Positions 55,641-63,615 of a stretch of DNA of 64,000 nt are shown here, piece by piece. The position numbers were made by a program, and so were the translations under genes. Under the pieces are notes generated by a model. The model was given only the letters and a program-made list of their open reading frames with translations. It had not been told where the DNA came from and searched no databases. Location: assembly GCF_017565645.3 (NCBI RefSeq), contig NZ_CP086136.1, forward strand, positions 992,001 to 1,056,000. The letters run 5' to 3'. Position 1 is the first letter of the stretch, and every line of letters starts with the position of its first letter. Source of the DNA: Bradyrhizobium barranii subsp. barranii (GTDB taxonomy: Bacteria > Pseudomonadota > Alphaproteobacteria > Rhizobiales > Xanthobacteraceae).

Positions 55641-56369
55641 GCAAACCGACGCGAACAATCGCTTTTATGCGCCCCGACGCGTCGCACTCTGCGCCGTTCT
55701 TTGCCCAAGCCTGCCAAGCGATTTGGATTTGATCGCTCAGCTCGCCCCGCTGCTTCTTTGATGATACCGAAAGCGACCTAGTGGGGCCGCGGCGACATCC
55801 GCATTGCCGCGATGCCGAATGAACCTCTCGCGCAGCCAACCCTGAAGGCCATGGAGTCGTTTCGGGGCGTTCAGGCGACTTGAACGTTTCACCCCGCCCG
55901 CCACCACGTAGTCTTTCACCGAGATGGCTGCAGCCCAGCTGCCGCGGAATCCGCTTCAGAGCCAGCCGCACGCCCTCAGGCGCAACACGTCCGCCACGTC
56001 ATCCGGCGTCTTCATCACCTGCCCCCCGTGGATCAATCCACGAGGAGCCTTCCGTGATTCGTTCCTCGTTCATTCGCTCTCTCCTCAGCTATCCAAGAAG
56101 GGGCAATTGCTCGTGACGCTGAGGGGGCATGACCTTTTGCCCCTAAGTGTTATCAAGTCCTGAGTTCGCCCCGGCTGTTGGATTTGCCCAGGTTGGGCGG
56201 TGGTAGCGACGTGAGCTGGCGGATAGCTCGAAGGCTTCCTGAAGCATGCCGTGTTCGCCCTGTTCGATTTGTCGCATTTGCAACCACAATGATGTTCGGG
56301 CGGTCTGCCGCACATTTGCTGTTTAGCATCATAAAAGCAAGGAGAGCGTTTTCTGCCGTTCCTGAGCAG
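55641..56369. other. Degenerate intergenic region
   Basis: I find no supported gene. A palindrome-like pair GGGGCAATTG...GGGGGCATGACC...TTTTGCCCC lies at 56100-56145. The rest resembles decayed mobile DNA without recognisable protein fragments. Confidence 0.4.
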
Positions 56370-56385
56370 TTGGCACGAGACTTGA
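56370..56385 (+). promoter_or_regulatory. Shared precursor promoter motif (sigma-54-like)
   Basis: TTGGCACG-AGAC-TTGA, 65 nt before the ATG of the frameshifted precursor at 56451. The first half equals the -24 element of sigma-54 promoters (TGGCACG). The -12 half has TTGA where TTGC is the consensus. The same arrangement stands before two other precursors. Confidence 0.55.
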
Positions 56386-56450
56386 AGTTGCTACGGGGTC
56401 GGCAGCAGTTGCTGGTCGACCACACTCACGGCTATTGAAAAGGAAACAAC

Positions 56451-56514
56451 ATGAGAAGCTATATGTCAGCTTCCGGAATTGACTCCTGAAGAAGCATGGG
56501 CAACTGCGGGAAGG
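56451..56514 (+). pseudogene. Frameshifted double-glycine precursor (precursor 4)
   Basis: ATG 56451 follows AAAAGGAAACAAC, nearly the same ribosome-binding context as precursor 1. The frame reads MRSYMSASGIDS and stops. One frame over, the next bases read ELTPEEAWATAG, the leader pattern of precursors 2 and 3. A small deletion in the leader would explain it. A possible Cys-containing core (RTWRGCGWEVRPIEGGGCS) lies in the original frame downstream. Inactive as read. Confidence 0.55.
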
Positions 56515-56959
56515 AAGGTATCGCTCGGACGTGGCGCGGTTGCGGTTGGGAGGTTCGTCCCATTGAGGGCGGTGGTTGCAGCATCATTCCAATTCCTTGC
56601 CCTGAGGAGCCTAGCCCTTAATTGCAAAAGTGTCTGCAGCCTGCCTGCGGCGCCAGGCAGGCTCTTCTTCATGCCGCCCCGCGAAAGTTTCGTGCCGGAC
56701 GAAAGGTCTTTGGGCGCGCCGCGGTTGAACGTTTGAGAAATTCCGTTCAACGGCTCTGTCGCGGGCGCAACGATAAGACTTCACCGGCGTGCGGGGGCTC
56801 TCAGCTGAGTGGCAGGATCGAATGCAAATCAAATACAAAGCGGCTGCTCTGGATTTGTTGTGGAGCAATCGCATGATCGCTCCACACCTCTTTTCGGGTA
56901 ATCAACGAAATTGGCCGAGCAGCACCAGCGAGTGTTCCACATCTGACAAGGAGATAACA
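56515..56959. other. Region between precursor 4 and the exporter operon
   Basis: Frames remain open through GC-rich stretches, but no product has recognisable features. It probably contains the decayed core of precursor 4 and the upstream region of the exporter operon. Confidence 0.35.
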
Positions 56960-56992
56960 ATGAAAGTCGATACGTTAGTTGGCTACCCTTAG
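56960..56992 (+). other. Ten-codon open frame before the HlyD gene
   Basis: ATG preceded by AAGGAG gives MKVDTLVGYP-stop. The opening MKxD...GY resembles the precursor leader start (MKTDMSAYG). It might be a truncated precursor or a short leader coupled to an in-frame GTG at 56995 just after its stop. Low certainty. Confidence 0.35.
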
Positions 56993-57090
56993 GTGTGAAG
57001 GACAATAGCTGGCGCACCTTCCCCGTGCGTCGCTCAATCCTGATGAGTCGTTTGGCACTGCCAATCGTCGTAATCCGTGACAGGGCTGCT

Positions 57091-58254
57091 ATGGCTGATG
57101 TAATGCTGCCTCCGGAGACGGTCTGCTACACTGCAGAGAGCATCCTATCGCGAGAATCAGGACGATCTTTGGCGATCTACAAGATAATTGTGTTGTCTGT
57201 CGTTGCGACGTTTGTGTCGCTGCCAGTCATCACCGTGACGCTGTCTGCTCAAAGTGCCGGTACCATTCGTCCCACAATCGAGAAAACTCCTCTGATAGCA
57301 CCCGTCTCCGGACGAATTTCTCGTGTTCTTGCCGTCGAGAACGATCTCGTTGCACAAGGACGAGAGATCCTAGCTCTCGACGATGTGGTCATTAAGGAAA
57401 AGATCGGTGCGCTTACAGGCGAAATCCGTCTGAAGCGCGATCGTGCCAGCGACCTCCAGGCCCTGATCTCTTCCGGCGCACAGTCCGACGCCCCAGTCCG
57501 CCTCCGCTCGGAGTTCGCCACGGCCGAGCGCCTGCATTTTCTCAACCTGTTGCGGGAGAACCAATATGCCCGCAGCAACGCCGCGGCAGAACTCGAGCGC
57601 GCTCAGCGACTCGTCGCGGTTGCTGCAGCGCCCACCAAGGCGGTTGAAGAAAAGGCTTTCGCGTTGCAGAGCCTCGAGGTGAAGGGCGAGATCCTCGTCC
57701 GGAGCAAATCCGCCGAATGGAATCAGCAGCTCTTCGATACAAACCTCCGCCTTCAGGAACTCACCGCCAGCTTGCACCAACTTGAGAACGAACGCGACTT
57801 GACCCAGATTCGCGCTCCCGTGTCCGGCGCACTCGAGCAATTCAACGGCGTCACCCCAGGCAGCTACGTCCAGGCGGGGCAAACTGTCGGTTGGGTCTCG
57901 CCCGACGGCGAACTGGTGGCGGATATCTACGTTTCGCCCAAAGACATCGGCTTCGTGCAGCCTGGCCAGGCGGTGAGGCTCCAGGTCGATGCCTTCAACT
58001 ACAATCAATGGGGGATGATTGACGCGACAGTGCTAGACGTCGCGCAGGACTTTACCCTGCAGGAGAAGAGCCCGGTCTTCAAGGTTCGCTGCGCGCTTTC
58101 TCGCAGTTACCTCGAGCTCACAAATGGCATCATTGGTCATCTGAAGAAAGGCATGACGGTGAGAGCCCGTTTTCTCGTGGCGGAGCGCACTCTGCTGCAA
58201 CTTCTCTACAATGAGATTGACGATTGGCTCAACCCGGTCCTAGCGGCTCGTTAA
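57091..58254 (+). CDS. HlyD/CvaA-type membrane fusion protein
   Basis: The protein has about 387 residues from ATG 57091; the frame is open from GTG 56995 (419 residues) and the start is uncertain. One membrane anchor (YKIIVLSVVATFVSLPVITV) is followed by the lipoyl-type half TIEKTPLIAPVSGRISRVLA, a long helical hairpin (about residues 120-250), then the second lipoyl half DLTQIRAPVSGALEQFNGV and the beta-barrel AQPGQAVRLQVDAF-type region. It links an inner-membrane ABC exporter to an outer-membrane TolC-like pore, which is not in the window. The exporter gene begins 30 nt downstream. Confidence 0.88.
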   Translation: MADVMLPPETVCYTAESILSRESGRSLAIYKIIVLSVVATFVSLPVITVTLSAQSAGTIRPTIEKTPLIAPVSGRISRVLAVENDLVAQGREILALDDVVIKEKIGALTGEIRLKRDRASDLQALISSGAQSDAPVRLRSEFATAERLHFLNLLRENQYARSNAAAELERAQRLVAVAAAPTKAVEEKAFALQSLEVKGEILVRSKSAEWNQQLFDTNLRLQELTASLHQLENERDLTQIRAPVSGALEQFNGVTPGSYVQAGQTVGWVSPDGELVADIYVSPKDIGFVQPGQAVRLQVDAFNYNQWGMIDATVLDVAQDFTLQEKSPVFKVRCALSRSYLELTNGIIGHLKKGMTVRARFLVAERTLLQLLYNEIDDWLNPVLAAR

Positions 58255-58284
58255 TTATCCATTCCAAGAAGCCGGTGAGCCGCC

Positions 58285-60438
58285 ATGTTGGGTCAAATCA
58301 TCAAAGTCAAGCAGCGCGACATCACGGATTGTGGGGCTGCCAGCCTCGCTTCCGTTGGAGCCTTCTACGGTTACAAGTTGCCATTGTCGCGCATTCGCCA
58401 GTATGCGTCGACGGACCAATCGGGCACCACCGTGTCGGGTCTTCTGCTAGCGGCTCATCAGCTGGGGTTCATTGCCAAGGGCGTCAAGGGCGGCTTCGAC
58501 AGCTTGTACAAGATCCCCAAGCCGGCCATCGCGCATGTGATCATCAAGGATGTCTTGCACCACTTCGTAGTGATCCAGGCGATCGACACGAGGTGGGTCA
58601 CCGTCATGGACCCCGCGTACGGCGAAATCCGCAAGCTATCGCATGAAGAATTCAAGAGGCAATGGACTGGCGTCCTGGTGCTCCTGGTTCCGGCCGACAC
58701 CTTCAAGCGCCGCGATGAGACCACCTCACCTCTTCTCCGCTTCGCCCGGCTGCTTGCATCGCACAAAGCGGCGCTAACGCAGGCTCTCGTCGGCGCACTG
58801 GTAACCACCCTCCTGGGGCTGTCGACAGCCATTTACGTCCAGAAGATCGTCGACCACGTGATCACAGCGGGCAACCGCAATTTGCTCAATCTCATGAGCG
58901 TCGTGATGCTGCTGATCCTGGTGCCGCAGATCGTAATCAACCTGCTCAGAAACCGGCTAGTCCTGCAAACAGGTCAGAAGATCGATGTCTGCTTGATCCT
59001 CGGCTACTACAATCACATCCTAAGCCTACCACAAAAATTCTTCGACAGCATGCGCATGGGAGAAATCGTCTCCCGGATGAATGATGCGGTGAAAATCAGG
59101 AGCTTTCTGAACGACGTCTCGATCACCATGTTCGTCAACATGCTGGTCATACTGTTCTCGTTCGGCCTGATGTTCATCTACTCGTGGAAGATCGCCTTGG
59201 TCGTGGCTATCTCCATCCCACTATATGTCTTAGTCTATTGGACCGTTAACCGACTCAATAGGAAGCGCCAGCGCGCGATCATGGAGAATGCCGCCGAACT
59301 GGAGGCGCAATTGGTTGAATCACTCGGAGCTGTTTCCACGGTCAAGACTTTCGGCGTGGAGAGCTTCGCTTGCCTTAAGATGGAAACTCGCTTTGTCAAG
59401 ACCCTGCAATCGGTCTACAGCTCCGGCCTCATCTCGATCGTCGGAGACAATGCTTCTACCTTTCTCTCAACTCTCTTCACAATCCTGCTAATGTGGTTTG
59501 GCGCGACGCTTGCTATGGATCAGGCCGTGACTCCGGGTGAGTTACTTTCCTGCTACGCACTGCTCGGCTATATCACCCGGCCTGTCGCCAACCTGATCCA
59601 AACCAACAGAATCGTTCAGGACGCGTTTATCGCGGCGGATCGCCTGTTCGAGATTTTCGACCTTGAGCCGGCACGCAGCGGCGGTATTGATGCCACCAAA
59701 TCCGAGCTTGGTGATATCCGCCTGGAGAACGTCACCTTCCGCCATGGCTCGCAGCCGAAGCTCTTTGAAGATCTTAACCTCACCTTTCGTCGAGGTGAAA
59801 TGACGGCCGTGGTGGGAGAAAGCGGCTCAGGCAAGAGCTCCCTTGCGGCGCTGCTGCAGAACGTCTACCCGCTCGAAAGCGGCCGCATTCGGATCGGTCC
59901 CTATGACCTTAAAGACTTCTCGACCGTATCCTTGCGTAGGGTTATTGCTTCGGTACCGCAGTCGACGGACGTATTCTCAGGCTCGCTGATCGAGAACATC
60001 GCGCTCGGCGAGTTCGAACCGGAGATCGACAGGATCATGAAGGTCTGCGATCAAACTGGGCTGCGGGAGGCGATCGAGAATTGGCCGGGAGGCTTCCAGG
60101 CCTATCTAGGCGAAAACGGCGTACGGCTCTCTGGCGGCGAAAAGCAGCGCCTTTCGTTGGCCCGAGCTCTGTATCGGGATCCGGACATCCTGATCCTTGA
60201 CGAGCCTACCTCTTCTCTGGACTCCGTTGCCGAAGCCACCATTCACCAGCTCCTTGATGATTTGCGTGGCGCCGGCAAGACCATCGTGGTCATCTCTCAC
60301 CGACCCAGCACCATCCGCACTGCCGAGAAGCTTGTCATGTTACACAAGGGGCGGATCGTTGCTGAAGGCAGGCATACTGATCTGCTGGGTGAAGCCGCTT
60401 ACCTTCGCTTGTGGCAGACGCAAACAGGGGTCAGCTAG
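58285..60438 (+). CDS. Peptidase-containing ABC exporter (C39, CvaB-like) for double-glycine peptides
   Basis: The protein has 717 residues. The N-terminal C39 peptidase has KQRDITDCGAASLAS with the catalytic Cys near residue 17 and upstream Gln, HHFVVIQAID with His near 95, and VMDPAYGEI with Asp near 110: the active triad is complete. Six membrane helices follow (about 170-450). The ATPase domain has GESGSGKSSLAALLQ (Walker A), LSGGEKQRLSLARALYRD (signature), ILILDEPTSSLD (Walker B) and VISHRPSTIR (His loop). It cuts leaders after GG and exports the cores. Partner: the HlyD gene just upstream. Substrates: precursor peptides around it. Confidence 0.94.
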   Translation: MLGQIIKVKQRDITDCGAASLASVGAFYGYKLPLSRIRQYASTDQSGTTVSGLLLAAHQLGFIAKGVKGGFDSLYKIPKPAIAHVIIKDVLHHFVVIQAIDTRWVTVMDPAYGEIRKLSHEEFKRQWTGVLVLLVPADTFKRRDETTSPLLRFARLLASHKAALTQALVGALVTTLLGLSTAIYVQKIVDHVITAGNRNLLNLMSVVMLLILVPQIVINLLRNRLVLQTGQKIDVCLILGYYNHILSLPQKFFDSMRMGEIVSRMNDAVKIRSFLNDVSITMFVNMLVILFSFGLMFIYSWKIALVVAISIPLYVLVYWTVNRLNRKRQRAIMENAAELEAQLVESLGAVSTVKTFGVESFACLKMETRFVKTLQSVYSSGLISIVGDNASTFLSTLFTILLMWFGATLAMDQAVTPGELLSCYALLGYITRPVANLIQTNRIVQDAFIAADRLFEIFDLEPARSGGIDATKSELGDIRLENVTFRHGSQPKLFEDLNLTFRRGEMTAVVGESGSGKSSLAALLQNVYPLESGRIRIGPYDLKDFSTVSLRRVIASVPQSTDVFSGSLIENIALGEFEPEIDRIMKVCDQTGLREAIENWPGGFQAYLGENGVRLSGGEKQRLSLARALYRDPDILILDEPTSSLDSVAEATIHQLLDDLRGAGKTIVVISHRPSTIRTAEKLVMLHKGRIVAEGRHTDLLGEAAYLRLWQTQTGVS

Positions 60439-60852
60439 AGTTGCAGAATTTGCTGTGACCTCCTCCGAATGAGTGGACACCTGTAGTAGGCTCATTGAGC
60501 CCGGAGGTGTCGAATGGAACGTCAACGTCGATCATTCACCGAAGAGTACTGACCTGGCCTGGCGCGCACTGCGTGGACGCCCCTCCAATCTGCCGAGCTT
60601 CGCATCCGGGCCATGCTCGCGCGGCATCCGATACCGACAGCCAAGATCGTCCAACAATATTTCGCTCCCGTGAGCGATTGATTACGCGCGAAGAACCGGA
60701 TGCGGGTAATTCGCTCGTCCGGGTCTGAGAGGAGCGGGGATGGCAACATTCCCGCCTCCAGTTGCGGTCCTTCGTTGCGGCGCGTCGTAAAGCTCGCCGC
60801 AGCGCCACGACCATTCCCTATGACGCACGAGAGGCTGCGCCAATCATCATCT
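60439..60852. other. Region downstream of the exporter with an IS3 end remnant
   Basis: At 60459-60552 there is an IS3-type terminal segment (GACCTCCTCCGAATGAGTGG, then an ATG giving MERQRRSFTEEY-stop), the beginning of an IS3 orfA. The remainder up to 60852 shows no supported gene. Confidence 0.5.
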
Positions 60853-60990
60853 TCAACGGAGCACACCTATAACCACGCCAACACCTGTAGCTGCACCGAT
60901 AATGGCTCCTACTCCGGCAATTATTGCCACAATCGGCCAAAACCCTCCCGCGGTCGAAGATGATTCTTCAGGCGATAGTTCGGTTACACC

Positions 60991-62389
60991 GAGCTATGGC
61001 GGAATCTGGGTGATGACGGTGTGAGGAAGGCGGCGTATCGAGGCGGGTGACGAGCCTGCCAGAACCTCTCGAGGAGAGCGATACGCCATGACCGAGACTA
61101 CCAATGTTCTTGCTTTCCGTCAGCCGTCCGCGGTTGATGATCCACTGACCGATATCGTTCGAGCCGGCGCGCGGGACCTGCTTGCCAGGGCGATCGAGAT
61201 CGAGGTTGGCGCGTTTCTGGCCAGCACGGCCAATCTGACGCTGCCCGACGGTCGAGCGCGCCTGGTCCGACATGGGCACGGTCCGGTGCGCGAGATTGCG
61301 ACCGGCATCGGTCCGGTGGAGGTCGCTCGTCCCAAGGTCCGCGACCGCGGAGCGAGCGGGCCAGGCGACCGCCTCCGCTTCAGTTCGGCAATCCTGCCGC
61401 TATGGGCGCGGCGGACGAAGAGCCTGGATGCCTTGATCCCGGTCCTCTATTTGCGCGGCATCTCGACCGGCGACTTCCAGGAGGCGCTCTCGGCGCTGCT
61501 CGGCAAGGATGCGCCGAACCTGTCGCCTTCGGTGATCGCCGGCCTGAAGGCCGATTGGCAGGTCGAGTACGAACGCTGGCAGAGACGCGATCTGTCGGCG
61601 CGTCGCTATGTCTACATCTGGGCCGATGGCGTGTACCTGCAGGCCCGCATGGAAGATCACAGCGAATGCATGCTGGTGCTGATTGGCACCACGCCGGAAG
61701 GCAAGAAGGAGCTGATCGGCTTCCAGGTCGGCGTGCGCGAGAGCGCGCAGAGCTGGCGCGAACTCCTGATCGACCTGCGGCAACGCGGGTTACGGATTGC
61801 CCCGCAACTCGCCATCGGCGACGGCGCCCTCGGCTTCTGGAAGGCACTGGACGAGGCCTTTCCCGGCACGCGGCACCAACGATGCTGGTGCCATAAAGTG
61901 AGCAACGTACTCGACAAGGTCGCCAAATCCGTGCAGGGCCCCATGAAGAACGACCTGCGGAACATCTATCTGGCCCCACACCGGGCCGAAGCTGAAACCG
62001 CGATCGACGTCTTCGTCGAGAAATACCACGTCAAATACGGACGTGCGGTGGAGTGCCTGATCAAGGATCGCCATGCGCTGCTCGCCTTCTTCGACTTCCC
62101 TGCTGAGCACTGGATCCACCTACGCAGCTCGAACCCGATCGAGAGCGTCTTCGCCACGGTGCGCCACCGAACGGTGCGGACCAAGGGATCGCTGTCGCAA
62201 CAAACTGCGAAGCTGATGGTGTTCAAGCTCATCGACGCCGCATCGAAGACCTGGCGGCGATTGAAGAGCACGAACCAGTTGCCGAAAGTCATCGCCGGTG
62301 TAAAGTTCATCGACGGAATCGAAGTCATTCCGAACACTGAAAGCCACGCCGCCTGATCAGGCCGCGTCACCCAAAATCAGCCATAGCTC
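60991..62389 (+). mobile_element. IS256-family element inserted in precursor 3
   Basis: The element is 1,399 bp with inverted ends beginning GAGCTATGGC on each side (left plus strand; right minus strand). A perfect 9-bp target duplication GGTTACACC flanks it (60982-60990 and 62390-62398). The duplication and intact transposase show a recent insertion. Confidence 0.9.
61088..62356 (+). CDS. IS256-family (mutator) transposase
   Basis: The protein has 422 residues. YVYIWADGVYLQARMEDH (first Asp), LAIGDGALGFWKALDE (second Asp), TRHQRCWCHKVSNVLDKV and SNPIESVFATVRHRTVRTKG (Glu) are the family's catalytic and zinc-like segments. Open frame is intact. Confidence 0.95.
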   Translation: MTETTNVLAFRQPSAVDDPLTDIVRAGARDLLARAIEIEVGAFLASTANLTLPDGRARLVRHGHGPVREIATGIGPVEVARPKVRDRGASGPGDRLRFSSAILPLWARRTKSLDALIPVLYLRGISTGDFQEALSALLGKDAPNLSPSVIAGLKADWQVEYERWQRRDLSARRYVYIWADGVYLQARMEDHSECMLVLIGTTPEGKKELIGFQVGVRESAQSWRELLIDLRQRGLRIAPQLAIGDGALGFWKALDEAFPGTRHQRCWCHKVSNVLDKVAKSVQGPMKNDLRNIYLAPHRAEAETAIDVFVEKYHVKYGRAVECLIKDRHALLAFFDFPAEHWIHLRSSNPIESVFATVRHRTVRTKGSLSQQTAKLMVFKLIDAASKTWRRLKSTNQLPKVIAGVKFIDGIEVIPNTESHAA

Positions 62390-62422
62390 GGTTACACCAT
62401 ACGCTGACACATCCGTCTTCAT

Positions 62423-62764
62423 TTTTTTCTCCTTTCAGTGATGCCGGTCGACCGCTCTGGCGGCCGCACGAAGGAGGACTCAAGAGTCGTGCCAACTGTG
62501 GAGTGAGAACCCAAGACTCCTCAGTCTGCCTCGTTCAGCGCCGCCTAATTGCGAGCAGGCGCGACAATCTGCACCTGTCAGTGAACGCGCCCGCTCAGCG
62601 CCTAGCTTGGCAGCCACACGTGGCTTGGCAGCCACACGTGCCGCTATAGGAACGCTCGATTGACTCGGCTCCATACGACCAAGCCCGCTTCTAGAGTTGC
62701 CGTTCAAAACGCACAGGCGCGGCAGCATCCCGCGACAGCTAGGACCACATTCGCTTTCTTGGCT
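62423..62764. other. Upstream region of precursor 3
   Basis: It contains the motif at 62480-62495 and a perfect tandem repeat of the 13-mer TTGGCAGCCACAC/G (near 62608-62641). No gene seen. Confidence 0.5.
62480..62495 (-). promoter_or_regulatory. Shared precursor promoter motif before precursor 3
   Basis: On the minus strand, TTGGCACG-ACTC-TTGA, 57 nt before ATG 62422. Same motif as at 56370 and 62947. Confidence 0.55.
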
Positions 62765-62914
62765 TCAAGATTTAGGCAAGAGGCCGCCAGCGGCGATGGA
62801 TGCCGCTAGGCCCGCCAACACTGCCACAATCGTCCACAACCAACCTCCCGAAGTTGCAGATGCTTCTTGAGGAGTTAGTTCCGTTACGCCATAGGCTGAC
62901 ATATCGGTCTTCAT
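62765..62914 (-). CDS. Double-glycine precursor peptide, hydrophobic core (bacteriocin precursor 2)
   Basis: The peptide has 49 residues from ATG 62914, with AAAGGGAG upstream. The leader MKTDMSAYGVTEL..TSGG (24 residues) is almost the same as that of precursor 3. The core of 25 residues (WLWTIVAVLAGLAASI then AAGGLLPKS) is strongly hydrophobic with G/A-xxx-G/A spacing, a membrane-active, class IIb-like pattern. The C39-peptidase exporter at 58285 should cut after GG and secrete it. This gene is intact. Activity inferred. Confidence 0.78.
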   Translation of the reverse strand: MKTDMSAYGVTELTPQEASATSGGWLWTIVAVLAGLAASIAAGGLLPKS

Positions 62915-62946
62915 TGTTGTCTCCCTTTCTGTGTGGGCAGCAGCTA

Positions 62947-62962
62947 TCAAAGACCGTGCCAA
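62947..62962 (-). promoter_or_regulatory. Shared precursor promoter motif before precursor 2
   Basis: On the minus strand, TTGGCACG-GTCT-TTGA, 33 nt before ATG 62914. Third occurrence of the motif at a precursor gene. Confidence 0.55.
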
Positions 62963-63229
62963 CTACGTCAAAGAACGCTGTTCGACAGCATAATTGAATG
63001 CCTCGCTTCGGCCTTTTAGTTAGGCGCAGCAAGCTATGACAAGATGGTGGAGCCTGCCATCGCGCCGGCCTTTCGTTTCTGGGATCTGTTTTTCTTGCCC
63101 TGTTGGGTCACTCGGATTTTGTCTGCCAATCGCCAATCGCAGTTGCCTTATGCCCTGGAGCCGCACCAACAACAAATGAGGTCGCGTTTGCGACGAGAAT
63201 GCTATGACTTTGACATGCGACGTAATGTT
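62963..63229. other. Upstream of precursor 2
   Basis: No supported gene. It should contain any activator sites for precursor 2; I find no exact TGT-N10-ACA (NifA-type) site. Confidence 0.35.
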
Positions 63230-63475
63230 CGCGATCTACGAGATGTGAGTACCCTGCGCTGGCGGCAGCAGTTCCTGACCGCCGAATTTGCGAAAGCAAG
63301 AAGCATCAATAAGGTTCGCGAGGTGAGCTACATGCTCAAGGCGATTCATGCCCAGGAAATTCGTGAGTCGGCTGACGGAAGGCGCGGGCAGCGACGAGGA
63401 TCTGCGCACCGTCAGGATCGCAAGGAGGCCGATCACATCGCGCAGAATGTCCATGAGAGAGTCTGAACAGAGTTT
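63230..63475 (+). pseudogene. IS256-type transposase fragment
   Basis: KVREVSYMLKAIHAQEIRES is the pattern of a conserved middle segment of another IS256 transposase; after it the frame is degraded (pieces such as EDLRTVRIARRPITS in another frame). Both ends are missing. Confidence 0.5.
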
Positions 63476-63505
63476 CCGCGTCGATAGGTGGAGCCTCTGC
63501 CGGGG

Positions 63506-63615
63506 TTAGGCCGCCATGCGGAGTGGCAGCGGGGTGAAGTAGGCTTGATCCGGCGTGCTGCCGTCAAGACCCGAATGGAGACGCCTGCTGTTATGGAAGT
63601 TGAGATATCGGCCGA
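63506..63615 (-). pseudogene. IS3-type orfB C-terminal fragment
   Basis: RYLNFHNSRRLHSGLDGSTP then DQAYFTPLPLRMAA-stop is the end of an IS3 orfB. It abuts and replaces the end of the IS630 gene on the same strand, so one element inserted into or recombined with the other. Confidence 0.75.

Larger units (their letters stand above)
60853..62422 (-). pseudogene. Double-glycine precursor 3, split by IS256
   Basis: The first 11 codons (ATG 62422, MKTDVSAYGVT) lie right of the IS256 element; the rest, ELSPEESSSTAGG and a 29-residue hydrophobic, Gly-rich core (FWPIVAIIAGVGAIIG, continuing to VVIGVLR), lies left of it (60853-60981). Removing the element and one copy of the 9-bp target repeat restores a 53-residue frame with stop. 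The core has two overlapping GxxxG motifs, as in two-peptide class IIb bacteriocins. Inactive as it stands. Confidence 0.8.

Noticed and set aside
62963..63120. NifA-type activator site (TGT-N10-ACA) upstream of precursor 2
   Set aside because: Only near-matches were found there and at 56200-56370; no exact site, so I do not claim NifA control.
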